Assembly: GCA_904420145.1 (NCBI GenBank)
Contig: CAJFUI010000036.1
Coordinates: forward strand, 1-44,943
Source of the DNA: an uncultured Oscillospiraceae bacterium
Lineage (GTDB): Bacteria > Bacillota > Clostridia > Oscillospirales > Oscillospiraceae
Length of the DNA stretch: 44,943 nucleotides
Reading direction: 5' to 3'
Position numbers and translations under genes: made by a program. Every line of letters begins with the position of its first letter. The first letter of the stretch is position 1. The notes under the pieces were generated by a model. The model was not told where the DNA came from and made no database searches. It saw only the letters and a program-made list of their open reading frames with translations. Below are positions 24,125 through 31,145 of this stretch, in pieces.

Positions 24125-24562
24125 TTAAAATTCCTCCCGCTCTGTATTCTCCGCAATCATCCGGTCGATGGCCTCATCGGAGTAGGACAGCAGCTTGCCG
24201 AACTCCCACGCGATCTCCCGGCGGGCGGCGGGGGTGTACGCCCCGTCGGCCACCAATTTCGCCTTGCGCTCCTTCAGCGCAAAGTAGGCGTCGCGGTAGC
24301 GCTCGTCCTTATAGAAGAGGATGTTGAACTTATCCTTATTCATGGAGTAGGGAAACAGGTCGGTGAGAAATCCGCCGTTCTCCTCGCAGCACTGAGTGTC
24401 ATGGTCCTCGCAGATCTTCTTGGCGAAGGCCATATGCTCATCCCGGAGAGCCCGGTCAGAGGTGGGATGCCCCAAGGCAACATTCTTGCAGCCGCAGGCG
24501 ATCATCTCGTTGAAGCAGGACATGGCGCCTACCACCTTGGAAAATTCATCAATGGTCCGCAT
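24125..24562 (-). CDS. Unknown 145-aa protein in the transporter operon
   Basis: I do not recognise a family. The protein begins MRTIDEFSKVVGAMSCFNEMIACGCKNVALGHP and has a Cys-rich first half (CFNEMIACGC, CEDHDTQCCEENGG). The second half is helical and charged (YRDAYFALKERKAKLVADG, AIDRMIAENTEREEF). There is no signal peptide or membrane segment, so it is probably cytoplasmic. An AAAGGAATCTTGTC ribosome binding site precedes the ATG. It lies directly after the substrate-binding lipoprotein, separated from the VOC gene by the hairpin cluster. Position suggests a role with the imported substrate, as enzyme or binding protein, but nothing in the sequence proves this. Confidence 0.75.
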   Translation of the reverse strand: MRTIDEFSKVVGAMSCFNEMIACGCKNVALGHPTSDRALRDEHMAFAKKICEDHDTQCCEENGGFLTDLFPYSMNKDKFNILFYKDERYRDAYFALKERKAKLVADGAYTPAARREIAWEFGKLLSYSDEAIDRMIAENTEREEF

Positions 24563-24625
24563 GACAAGATTCCTTTCACGATGGCCTTCCGGTCACCAAA
24601 TTTTGTTTGTCAGATTCTTTCTCTG

Positions 24626-26287
24626 TTACGCAGGGAAGGAGAAGTTCCAAGCGTAGATCATCTGGTCGCTCCGGGGGGTGTAGTTGACCCGGGTATTGGT
24701 GGCGTACACATCATTGGTGAAGTAGGTGGTGTACATGGCCACGTCATCGTAGGCGATCTGCCAGACCTCCTGCATAATAGCATCCCGCTCGTCATAATCG
24801 GTGGTAGCCATGGCCTTGTCGATCAGGTCGTTGACCTCGGGGTTGTTGTAGTAGCCCCGGTTGGCGCCGCCGTAGTTCTCCTTCACACGGCCTTCCAGCG
24901 TCGTACCGTAGAGCAGATCCCGGGCCAGCAGTACGCTCTCACCGCTGAGCTCAGACCAGCCGGCCTGATAGAAGTGGGTGTAGTCCGTCTCGTCGTGGAT
25001 GCGGACATAGTTGAAGAACACCGAGCGGGACATGGCGTTGACGTTGCACTTGATGCCCACCCGGTCTAAGTACCCGGCGATGGCGGTAGCAGTGGCTGCG
25101 TCGTTGATATAGCGGTCGTTAGAGCAGTCGAGAGTGATCTCAAAGCGGTAGCCGTCGCTCTGCCGGGGATAACCCGCAGCGTCCAGCAGCTCCTCAGCCT
25201 GATCGGGGTCATAGGGATACATCTCAATATTGGGGTTGTACCCGTTAAATCCCTCCGGCACGCAGGTGGGGGCAACGGTAGCATATCCGTTCATCACCTG
25301 CTCAATCAGTTCGTCAACATTAATGGACATGACGATCGCCAAGCGCACATCCCGCAGGCGCAGCGGGTTGGAGCCATCGGGGCTCTTAAGGGGCATGGCG
25401 GCATCCTTGGAGGGGTCCTCCTCAGTCATGGCCATCTGGTAGAACATAACGCCAATGCTGGGCTCAGACACCACGTGCAGATAGTCCTTGCTCTCCAGCG
25501 TCTCCACATCGGTGACAGGCACATTGGCAATCATATCCACTTCCTCGCCGATGAGGCTGGCGGTACGGGTGCCGTCGTTGGGGATGGAGCGGAATACCAC
25601 CGTCTCCGCCTCAGGCTTCTCGCCCCAATAGCTCTCATTAAGCGTCAGAGTGGCGTGGTCGTCGCGGACATACTCCGTCAGGACATAGCGGCCGGTGCCC
25701 ACCACGTTGGCGGGATCGTCCAAAGCGGCGTCATCCAAATTCTCCGTGGTCTCCTTATCCAGAATCATGATGTTCTTGATAGAGGCCGGCAGGATGGCAT
25801 CCACTCCGGTGGTGACAAACTTCACGTGGTAGTCGTCCACCTTCTGCACCTCGGCGATGGTGGCGGTGGAGTCCGCCCAGCCCTTGGCCAGCTCCATGCA
25901 GCGCTCAAAGGAGTAGATCACATCATCCGCGGTAAAGGCGCTGCCGTTAGAGAAGGTGACGCCCTCCCGCAGGGTAAAGTCCCAGGTGGCGCCGCCGTCA
26001 GAGGTGCTCCACTCCGTGGCAAGGCTGGGAATCTGGGTGAGATTGTTGTCCACATCCACCAAGGAGTCAAACACGTGGCGCTGAATGGAGTTGGCCACAA
26101 TCTCATTGTACATCCATGGGTTCCAGGTGTTCACATCGCCGGTCATAGCAATGGTGACGGTCCGATCAGACGCAGCATCTCCGCCGCCGCTGCCCTCATC
26201 GCCGCCGCTGCAGCCGCTGAGCGCCAGTCCCAGCACCATACACATGAGCAACAGCACGCTTACAAGACGAGTTTTTCCCTTTTTCAT
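24626..26287 (-). CDS. Opp/Dpp-type ABC transporter substrate-binding lipoprotein
   Basis: The 553-aa product is a family 5 extracellular solute-binding protein (SBP_bac_5). A signal peptide ends in a lipobox, LSGC with the anchored Cys at residue 26, followed by a Gly/Ser/Asp linker. Landmarks include VTIAMTGDVNTWNPWMYNE at the mature start, WDFTLREGVTFSNGSAFTADDVIYSFER, GTGRYVLTEYV and RLAIVMSINVDELIEQVMNG. Members bind peptides, opines, nickel chelates or other small molecules, and the ligand cannot be told from sequence. The start at 26287 is set by GGGAGGAAGGT. The ORF-track ATG eight codons earlier lies upstream of it. It is the first gene of the operon, divergent from the amidohydrolase at 26585. 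Confidence 0.95.
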   Translation of the reverse strand: MKKGKTRLVSVLLLMCMVLGLALSGCSGGDEGSGGGDAASDRTVTIAMTGDVNTWNPWMYNEIVANSIQRHVFDSLVDVDNNLTQIPSLATEWSTSDGGATWDFTLREGVTFSNGSAFTADDVIYSFERCMELAKGWADSTATIAEVQKVDDYHVKFVTTGVDAILPASIKNIMILDKETTENLDDAALDDPANVVGTGRYVLTEYVRDDHATLTLNESYWGEKPEAETVVFRSIPNDGTRTASLIGEEVDMIANVPVTDVETLESKDYLHVVSEPSIGVMFYQMAMTEEDPSKDAAMPLKSPDGSNPLRLRDVRLAIVMSINVDELIEQVMNGYATVAPTCVPEGFNGYNPNIEMYPYDPDQAEELLDAAGYPRQSDGYRFEITLDCSNDRYINDAATATAIAGYLDRVGIKCNVNAMSRSVFFNYVRIHDETDYTHFYQAGWSELSGESVLLARDLLYGTTLEGRVKENYGGANRGYYNNPEVNDLIDKAMATTDYDERDAIMQEVWQIAYDDVAMYTTYFTNDVYATNTRVNYTPRSDQMIYAWNFSFPA

Positions 26288-26478
26288 ACCTTTCCTCCCT
26301 TTCATTGTCACACTTCCGTGCTCTTTTTGCTGTAAAAAAACAAACTGTCCACGCTTTCACAGAAAGCCCCCATCTCTTCGTACTATAAAGGAACAGCATG
26401 TCTGCGGCGCTACAGTTTGTTATATAAGTAAAAATATACCAAAAAGATATATGACAGGCAATAATAAAAGGGCGACCA

Positions 26479-26502
26479 AAGTGCACTTTATTATGTGCAC
26501 TT
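26479..26502. promoter_or_regulatory. Candidate operator between divergent genes
   Basis: AAGTGCAC (26479-26486) and GTGCACTT (26495-26502) form a perfect inverted repeat with centres 16 bases apart, and each half itself contains the GTGCAC palindrome. The site lies in the AT-rich divergent spacer 26288-26584 between the substrate-binding protein and the amidohydrolase, 30 bases upstream of the latter's -35 box. The regulator is not known. Confidence 0.5.
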
Positions 26503-26530
26503 CTTTATTGGAGGCCGCGGCCGCATCCTG

Positions 26531-26560
26531 TTGACAATACTCCAATTCCCGTGATAGGAT
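26531..26560 (+). promoter_or_regulatory. Promoter for the divergent amidohydrolase
   Basis: A perfect TTGACA and TAGGAT are 18 bases apart, 25 bases upstream of the start codon at 26585. Confidence 0.6.
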
Positions 26561-26584
26561 GGCGAAAAAGAAGGAGGGATGCAT

Positions 26585-28000
26585 ATGCTGGATCTGCTGC
26601 TGAAAAACGGCGTCATCATCACGGTGGACGCCCGCCACACCATCTATGAGCGGGGGTATGTGGGCATCGAGGGAAACCAAATCGCCTGCTTAGGCCCTAT
26701 GGGGGACACCACCCCCCTGCCTCAGGCCAAGCGGGTGATTGACCTGAAGGGACACCCGGTGCTGCCAGGGCTCATTGACGGTCACGGCCACGCCGGCCAC
26801 TGTCTGACCAAGACCATGGCGGAGCATGTAGGAGGTGATGGCTGGGAGACGCTGGTGGAGAGTATCTACTACCGCTACAGCGACGAGGATTTCTGGTACA
26901 CCGAGGGGACCCTGGCTGCGGCGGAGCGGCTGAAGTTTGGCGTAACCACCGGAGTATCCATGGTAGGCAACACCCCCCGGATCGACCGGCTGTGGCCCAT
27001 CGCCGAGAGCCTGCGGGGCTCGGTGGCCGCCGGCATCCGTCAGTACACGGGCATCGGCGCGGCCAACGGCCCCTGGCCCAAGACCGGCCGCACCTACCGC
27101 GCCGACGGCTCCTATGAGGAGTATGAGGTCACGCCCGGAATGGCCTGGGAGACCACGGAGGAGGCGGTGCGCACCCTCAACGGCGTCCATCCCCGGCAAA
27201 ACTGCATCGTGGCCCCGGGGCGCATGGGCTACCGGATGTGGGAGAGCGTGGAGGACAACATCGCCCACAACCGTGAGATGTTCCGCATCGCCCAGAAGTA
27301 CGGCGTGCCCATCCACACCCACGCCTATGGCGGGGATGTGCAGTTCCTCTACGACCACACCCCCGAGGTTTTGACGCCCCATCTGTCCCTGACCCACTCC
27401 ACCGGCTACAGCGAGGCAGAGTTGGACGTTCTTGCCAAGACCGGGGCCTACGTCTTCCACGGCCCCACCACCCACGCCAACATCAACCGCCGCTGTCCGG
27501 TGATGGAGATGCTGGACAGGGGGATCCACCTGGCCGTCATCACCGACGGCACCTCCCCCGACCGCAGCTTTGACCTGTGGCGGGACATGAAGAACGTGCA
27601 GCTGCTCCAGCGGGCCTACTTCCACGACGGACGGCTGCTGCCCTGCGGCAAGGTGCTGGAGCTGGTGACCATCGAGCCGGCCAGGGCTCTGGGCATCGAC
27701 CACCTTGTGGGCTCTATAGAGGTGGGCAAGCGGGCGGACCTCATCAGCGTCAACACCGATCAGCCCCACCTGGCCCCCTTCGGCATTATGCCGGTGCAGC
27801 GGCTGGTGTACCACGCCATGGGGCAGGATGTGGACCTGGTGATCGTGGACGGGGAGATCATGATGGAGGGCCGCACCCTGACCAAGATCGACGAGCCCTC
27901 TCTGCTGCAGAAGGCAGCGGAGGTGTTCGAGACCACCCTGGAGCGGGCGGGGCGGCCGGAGGTGTTCGACAACCCCCACCTCTACGATCTGCGGCAGTAA
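26585..28000 (+). CDS. Amidohydrolase, deaminase/chlorohydrolase-like (TrzA/MtaD type)
   Basis: The 471-aa product has an N-terminal beta segment (LLLKNGVIITVDARHTIYERGYVGIEGNQIACLG) and then a TIM barrel. DGHGHAGHCLTKTM supplies the HxH site, VPIHTHAYGGDVQ the barrel His, THSTGYSEAELDVL the next His, and VITDGTSPDRSFDLWRDM the metal-binding Asp region. The last segment resembles the TDG...DLW/DM motif of 5'-methylthioadenosine/S-adenosylhomocysteine deaminases and s-triazine hydrolases. The true substrate is unknown. The start at 26585 has AAGGAGGG at a 6-7 base distance. The ORF-track ATG two codons earlier touches that site. It is divergent from the Opp-type operon and shares a spacer with a palindromic candidate operator. 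Confidence 0.9.
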   Translation: MLDLLLKNGVIITVDARHTIYERGYVGIEGNQIACLGPMGDTTPLPQAKRVIDLKGHPVLPGLIDGHGHAGHCLTKTMAEHVGGDGWETLVESIYYRYSDEDFWYTEGTLAAAERLKFGVTTGVSMVGNTPRIDRLWPIAESLRGSVAAGIRQYTGIGAANGPWPKTGRTYRADGSYEEYEVTPGMAWETTEEAVRTLNGVHPRQNCIVAPGRMGYRMWESVEDNIAHNREMFRIAQKYGVPIHTHAYGGDVQFLYDHTPEVLTPHLSLTHSTGYSEAELDVLAKTGAYVFHGPTTHANINRRCPVMEMLDRGIHLAVITDGTSPDRSFDLWRDMKNVQLLQRAYFHDGRLLPCGKVLELVTIEPARALGIDHLVGSIEVGKRADLISVNTDQPHLAPFGIMPVQRLVYHAMGQDVDLVIVDGEIMMEGRTLTKIDEPSLLQKAAEVFETTLERAGRPEVFDNPHLYDLRQ

Positions 28001-28008
28001 GACTTTTG

Positions 28009-28039
28009 AGGCAGTGGAGAGGCGATCTCTCCACTGCCT
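28009..28039 (+). terminator. Terminator after the amidohydrolase
   Basis: AGGCAGTGGAGAG (28009-28021) pairs with CTCTCCACTGCCT (28027-28039) around GCGAT, followed by TTTTCTC. Confidence 0.9.
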
Positions 28040-28070
28040 TTTTCTCTTTCATCCGCATGAAATTTTTCTC

Positions 28071-28102
28071 TTGACTCTCCCCTGCGGCGGAGGGTGTAAG
28101 GT
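28071..28102 (+). promoter_or_regulatory. MerR-type promoter/operator with long spacer
   Basis: TTGACT and TAAGGT are 20 bases apart, longer than the usual 17. The spacer reads CTCCCCTGCGGCGGAGGGTG with a dyad. This closely resembles the BmrR/BltR type of site (TTGACTCTCCCCT...GGAGG), where the activator reshapes an over-long spacer. It is directly upstream of the MerR gene, so autoregulation is likely. Confidence 0.75.
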
Positions 28103-28122
28103 ATCCTCAGGAGGTGGTGCTC

Positions 28123-28920
28123 ATGTACCAGATCGGAGAATTTTCCAAGCTGACGTCCCTCACTGTCAAGACCCTGCGCTACTACGACCAGGAGGGCCTG
28201 CTCTCCCCCAGCGCCCGCAGCGAGGGGGGCTACCGGCTCTACAGTGAAGAGGACCTGCACCGGGCGGAACAGATCTCCCTGCTGCGCCGGTGCGGCTTCT
28301 CCATCGCGGAGATCAAGGACGTACTGCGCAACGCCGACAGCGAGGAGGATCTCCACACCTACCTGTCTGAAAAGCGGACGCAGCTCCTCGGCCAGATCCG
28401 CCGGGAGCGGGCGCTGGTCCGCTCCATCGAGTGCCGCCTCTCCCAACTGCAGCGAAAGGAGAATTTTGCCATGCACTACCAAGTCGAAGAAACCACCATC
28501 CCCGCCCAGCAGGCGGCCACAATCCGCTACAAGGGCAGCTACAACGACTGCTCCGCCCACATCTCCGCCCTCTACAAGGCGGTGGGCGGCAGGGCCTGCG
28601 GCGCCCCCTTCCACCTGTGCTACGACGGCGACTATGTGGAGGAGGGGGACCTGGAGATCTGTCTCCCGGTCACAGGCATTGGAAAGGGCCGCGGCGCCAG
28701 CCTCCGCACCATCCCCGCCCAGCGCTGCCTCACCGTCACCCATGCGGGGCCCTATGACGGGTTCGGCGGGGCCTACAAAGCCCTCTTGGACTATGCCAAG
28801 GCCCACAGCCTCACCCTCGGCCTGCCCCACCGCATCATCTATCGCAAGGGGCCGGGCATGGTGTTCCGGGGGAACCCCAACAAATACGTCTCCGAGATCG
28901 CCGTTCCCATTGAGGGATAG
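28123..28920 (+). CDS. MerR-family regulator with GyrI-like effector domain (BmrR/BltR type)
   Basis: The 265-aa product has an N-terminal winged helix (YQIGEFSKLTSLTVKTLRYYDQEGLLSPSARS, residues 1-70), a linker coiled coil (EKRTQLLGQIRRERALVRSIECRLSQLQ), and a C-terminal GyrI-like ligand-binding domain (from about residue 115, VEETTIPAQQAATIRYKG). BmrR and BltR bind hydrophobic drugs in this domain and activate efflux genes. The ATG at 28123 has AGGAGGTGG at a good distance. The ORF-track GTG at 28114 lies inside that site. The gene is transcribed alone from a MerR-type promoter. No efflux gene is adjacent, and the nearest is the MATE gene 5 kb away, so its target is unknown. Confidence 0.93.
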   Translation: MYQIGEFSKLTSLTVKTLRYYDQEGLLSPSARSEGGYRLYSEEDLHRAEQISLLRRCGFSIAEIKDVLRNADSEEDLHTYLSEKRTQLLGQIRRERALVRSIECRLSQLQRKENFAMHYQVEETTIPAQQAATIRYKGSYNDCSAHISALYKAVGGRACGAPFHLCYDGDYVEEGDLEICLPVTGIGKGRGASLRTIPAQRCLTVTHAGPYDGFGGAYKALLDYAKAHSLTLGLPHRIIYRKGPGMVFRGNPNKYVSEIAVPIEG

Positions 28921-28973
28921 CTTTTCAAAGAACGGCGAGACCCCTCGTTTGCAAAAGGCCGCACGACAAACAG

Positions 28974-28998
28974 GCGCCGGACCAGATTGGTCCGGCGC
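28974..28998. terminator. Hairpin between convergent merR-type and azlD genes
   Basis: GCGCCGGACC pairs perfectly with GGTCCGGCGC around AGATT. A U tract is not clear on either side, so its role as terminator is inferred from position. Confidence 0.6.
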
Positions 28999-29009
28999 TC
29001 ATCTGTCAT

Positions 29010-29318
29010 CTAAATCAAAATCAGCTCCGCCACAAACACCACCGCGCAGACGGCCACAGCCACCTGAAAGAGGCTGCGGCCACGCCACGCCAGCACAATT
29101 CCCACGAAAAAGGCCGCCAGACCGGCCCATGGGCTCTGGGTGGCCTCCACGATGGCCGGAAAGGTCATCACTGCCAGCGTGACATAGGGCACATAGTAGA
29201 GGAAGGAGCGGATGGTCTGATTTTTGATCTCCCGCCGGATCAGGGCCAGCGGCGTCACGCGGATCAGGTAGGACACCCCCGCCATCACAAGGATATAGAG
29301 CCAGATATTATGCGCCAT
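29010..29318 (-). CDS. azlD: Branched-chain amino acid exporter small subunit AzlD
   Basis: The 102-aa product is a small membrane protein with three to four hydrophobic segments (IWLYILVMAGVSYLIRVTPLAL at the start and LAAFFVGIVLAW later). It has the RSFLYYVPYVTLAVMTFPA core typical of AzlD/YgaH proteins. Together with AzlC it forms a two-component exporter of branched-chain amino acids and analogues. Its start overlaps the azlC end by 11 bases (29308-29318), indicating translational coupling. Confidence 0.93.
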   Translation of the reverse strand: MAHNIWLYILVMAGVSYLIRVTPLALIRREIKNQTIRSFLYYVPYVTLAVMTFPAIVEATQSPWAGLAAFFVGIVLAWRGRSLFQVAVAVCAVVFVAELILI

Positions 29319-30027
29319 GGGGACTCTCCTCCTTTACCGGAAAAAGGACTGCCGCCAGCAGGGAGATGGACACGGTCAGCACAATGGTCTTCACACCGGA
29401 GGAAATGCCGGAGAGCAGGGGGAGATAGCTGACAAGAAGGCTCAGCAGGAAGCTGACGCCCACCACGCCGGCCACCACCCGGCTTTTGCGGGCGGGGGGA
29501 ATGATGGTTGCCAAAAACATGCCGTAGAGCCCTACGCTCAGGGCACTGGCCGCCCGGAGGGGCAGCACGTTGCCCATTTCCACCCCAAGGAAGGTCCCAA
29601 TCGCCCACCCGGGCATGGCTACCGCCATGGCGCCGTAGGTGTACCACGGGTTCAGATAGCCCGGCCGGGCCATAGAGATGCCGAAGATCTCATCCGTCAG
29701 GTCAAAGGCCAGAATCAGGCGGTGGCGGAGGGCCCCGCCGGGGGCAAGCTTCTGGCTCAGGGCACAGGACATGAGCAGGTAACGGGCGTTGGCCACCAGG
29801 GTCATCACCGCCACCTCCCAATAGCCGGCCCCTGCCGCGACTAAGGTGAAGGCAGCGTACTCCCCGGCGCTGGCGTTGTTGGTAAAGCTCGCCACCATGG
29901 CCTGCACCGCCGAAAAGCCCGCGTTTTTTGCGGCGATCCCAAGAGTAAAGGCCACCACAAAGTATCCCGCGGCTATCGGCAGCCCATCCCGGAGGCCCTG
30001 CCCAAAGCAGCTTCTGTTTTCTCTCAA
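29308..30027 (-). CDS. azlC: Branched-chain amino acid exporter large subunit AzlC
   Basis: The 239-aa product is an AzlC/YgaZ membrane protein with about seven hydrophobic segments. Family features are GLRDGLPIAAGYFVVAFTLGI at the start, NASAGEYAAF, and LTDEIFGISM in the middle. The start codon is TTG at 30027, preceded by GAGAGGGGGATGGGG. An ATG in another frame at 30034 gives no meaningful product. Transcription should start from the strong promoter at 30061-30088. In Bacillus azlCD export 4-azaleucine. Physiological export of Leu/Ile/Val is inferred from the family. Confidence 0.93.
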   Translation of the reverse strand: MRENRSCFGQGLRDGLPIAAGYFVVAFTLGIAAKNAGFSAVQAMVASFTNNASAGEYAAFTLVAAGAGYWEVAVMTLVANARYLLMSCALSQKLAPGGALRHRLILAFDLTDEIFGISMARPGYLNPWYTYGAMAVAMPGWAIGTFLGVEMGNVLPLRAASALSVGLYGMFLATIIPPARKSRVVAGVVGVSFLLSLLVSYLPLLSGISSGVKTIVLTVSISLLAAVLFPVKEESPHGA

Positions 30028-30060
30028 TCCCCATCCCCCTCTCAGGTCAGTACGCGCACT

Positions 30061-30088
30061 ATTATAGCTGTTTCCCGGGGGTTGTCAA
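30061..30088 (-). promoter_or_regulatory. Promoter for azlCD
   Basis: On the minus strand a perfect TTGACA and a perfect TATAAT are 16 bases apart, about 35 bases upstream of the azlC start. The gap 30028-30178 also holds the HPr-like gene's terminator. Confidence 0.85.
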
Positions 30089-30130
30089 TCTAAAAAGCCT
30101 GCCGGATTTTCACGCCCCGCCTCCTGCAAA

Positions 30131-30166
30131 AAGGGCACCGGGCGAATTTTTTCGCCCGGTGCCCTT
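30131..30166. terminator. Terminator of the HPr-like gene
   Basis: AAGGGCACCGGGCGAA (30131-30146) pairs perfectly over 16 bp with TTCGCCCGGTGCCCTT (30151-30166) around TTTT. It lies 13 bases beyond the stop codon on the minus strand and upstream of azlC. Confidence 0.85.
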
Positions 30167-30178
30167 ACTAAGATTTCG

Positions 30179-30406
30179 TCAGTGAAGATATTTTTCTACC
30201 AGCTTCAGAGCATGCTTTGCTTCCTCGCTGTCAGGGACAACAAACCGCAGGTGAGGTTTCCCAATCAGACTGACCAATCCTAAGAAGGATTTCGCGTCCA
30301 TCATCTCGGTATCCCCGTGGACCCATGCGTCATAACCCAAGGTACAGGCAATCTGGTTCAGCTGTGCCGCGTCCTGCATGTTGTTGATCTCAATAGCTCT
30401 CATCAT
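30179..30406 (-). CDS. HPr-fold protein lacking the phosphorylatable His (Crh-like)
   Basis: The 75-aa product aligns with HPr of the PTS over its whole length. ACTLGYDAWVHGDTEMMDAKSFLGLVSL corresponds to the HPr region around regulatory Ser46 (KSIMGVMSL), followed by LRFVVPDSEEAKHALKLVEKYL. In the first helix the catalytic HARPA segment is gone, with DAAQLNQIA in its place. It therefore cannot carry phosphate from EI but retains the Ser region, as in Crh of Bacillus, a co-factor of carbon catabolite control. This functional reading is inference. The ATG at 30406 follows GGAGGTGA by 6 bases, and the ORF-track TTG two codons earlier is too near. It is monocistronic, with its own terminator. 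Confidence 0.85.
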   Translation of the reverse strand: MMRAIEINNMQDAAQLNQIACTLGYDAWVHGDTEMMDAKSFLGLVSLIGKPHLRFVVPDSEEAKHALKLVEKYLH

Positions 30407-30541
30407 GGTCAATCACCTCCTTTTCCTCGCCCTCTAATATAGCATTTCTTAGGCCAGTTGGAAAGAGGTGCATTGTACTAAATATACAAATTGATTCGCC
30501 TATTCTTGTGCAATCTATCCAAAATATTGTGAAATTTTTGT

Positions 30542-31141
30542 CTAAATCTCCCGACGCCCCTCCAGAGCCCGCATCAATGTGGCGTCGTCTGCGAACTCCA
30601 GGTGCCCGCCCACAGGGATACCGTAGGCCAGCCGGGTCACCTTCACCTCAAAGGGCTTGAGCAGCCGGGCCAAATACATGGCGGTGGCCTCCCCCTCGGT
30701 GTCCGGGTTGGTGGCCATGATGACCTCCGCCACGCCGCCCTTGGCCACCCGGTCCACCAAGGACTTGATCTTCAAATCGTCGGGCCCCACGTGGTTCATG
30801 GGGCTGATGACCCCGTGGAGCACGTGGTAGGTCCCCTGATACTCCCGCGAGCGCTCCATGGCTACCACGTCCCTGGGATCCGCCACCACGCAGATAGTGC
30901 TCTGATCCCGACGTGGGGAGGAGCAGATGGGGCACAGCCCTCCGGCGGTGAGGTTCTGGCACACCGGGCAGCAGGTGACGGTGCGCTTCGCCTCCAAAAT
31001 GGCGTCGGCAAAGGTCTGGGCCTCCTCCATGGGGAGGGAGAGCACGTGAAAGGCCAGACGCTGGGCGCTCTTGCCGCCGATGCCGGGGAGGCGGGCGAAC
31101 TGCTCCACTAATTTTTCAAGGGGTGCGGGAAAGTACTCCAT
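30542..31141 (-). CDS. recR: Recombination mediator protein RecR
   Basis: RecR helps load RecA at gaps in damaged DNA, with RecF and RecO. The 199-aa length is standard. Domains in order are an N-terminal helix-hairpin-helix region (FARLPGIGGKSAQRLAF), a four-Cys zinc finger (CPVCQNLTAGGLCPIC), a Toprim domain with ICVVADPRDVVAMERS and MATNPDTEGEATA, and a C-terminal Walker-B-like end (GIPVGGHLEFADDATL). The ATG follows GAGAGGTTAAATCC. It lies only 4 bases after the rpe stop codon, and its ribosome binding site is inside rpe, so the two are co-transcribed and probably coupled. Elsewhere recR usually follows dnaX, which is not seen here. Confidence 0.98.
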   Translation of the reverse strand: MEYFPAPLEKLVEQFARLPGIGGKSAQRLAFHVLSLPMEEAQTFADAILEAKRTVTCCPVCQNLTAGGLCPICSSPRRDQSTICVVADPRDVVAMERSREYQGTYHVLHGVISPMNHVGPDDLKIKSLVDRVAKGGVAEVIMATNPDTEGEATAMYLARLLKPFEVKVTRLAYGIPVGGHLEFADDATLMRALEGRREI

Positions 31142-31145
31142 GGAT

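Noticed and set aside
26690-27979. 429-aa minus-strand ORF antisense to the amidohydrolase
   Set aside because: It has His/Val/Gly-rich shadow composition and no family features. The sense frame carries all metal-binding motifs.
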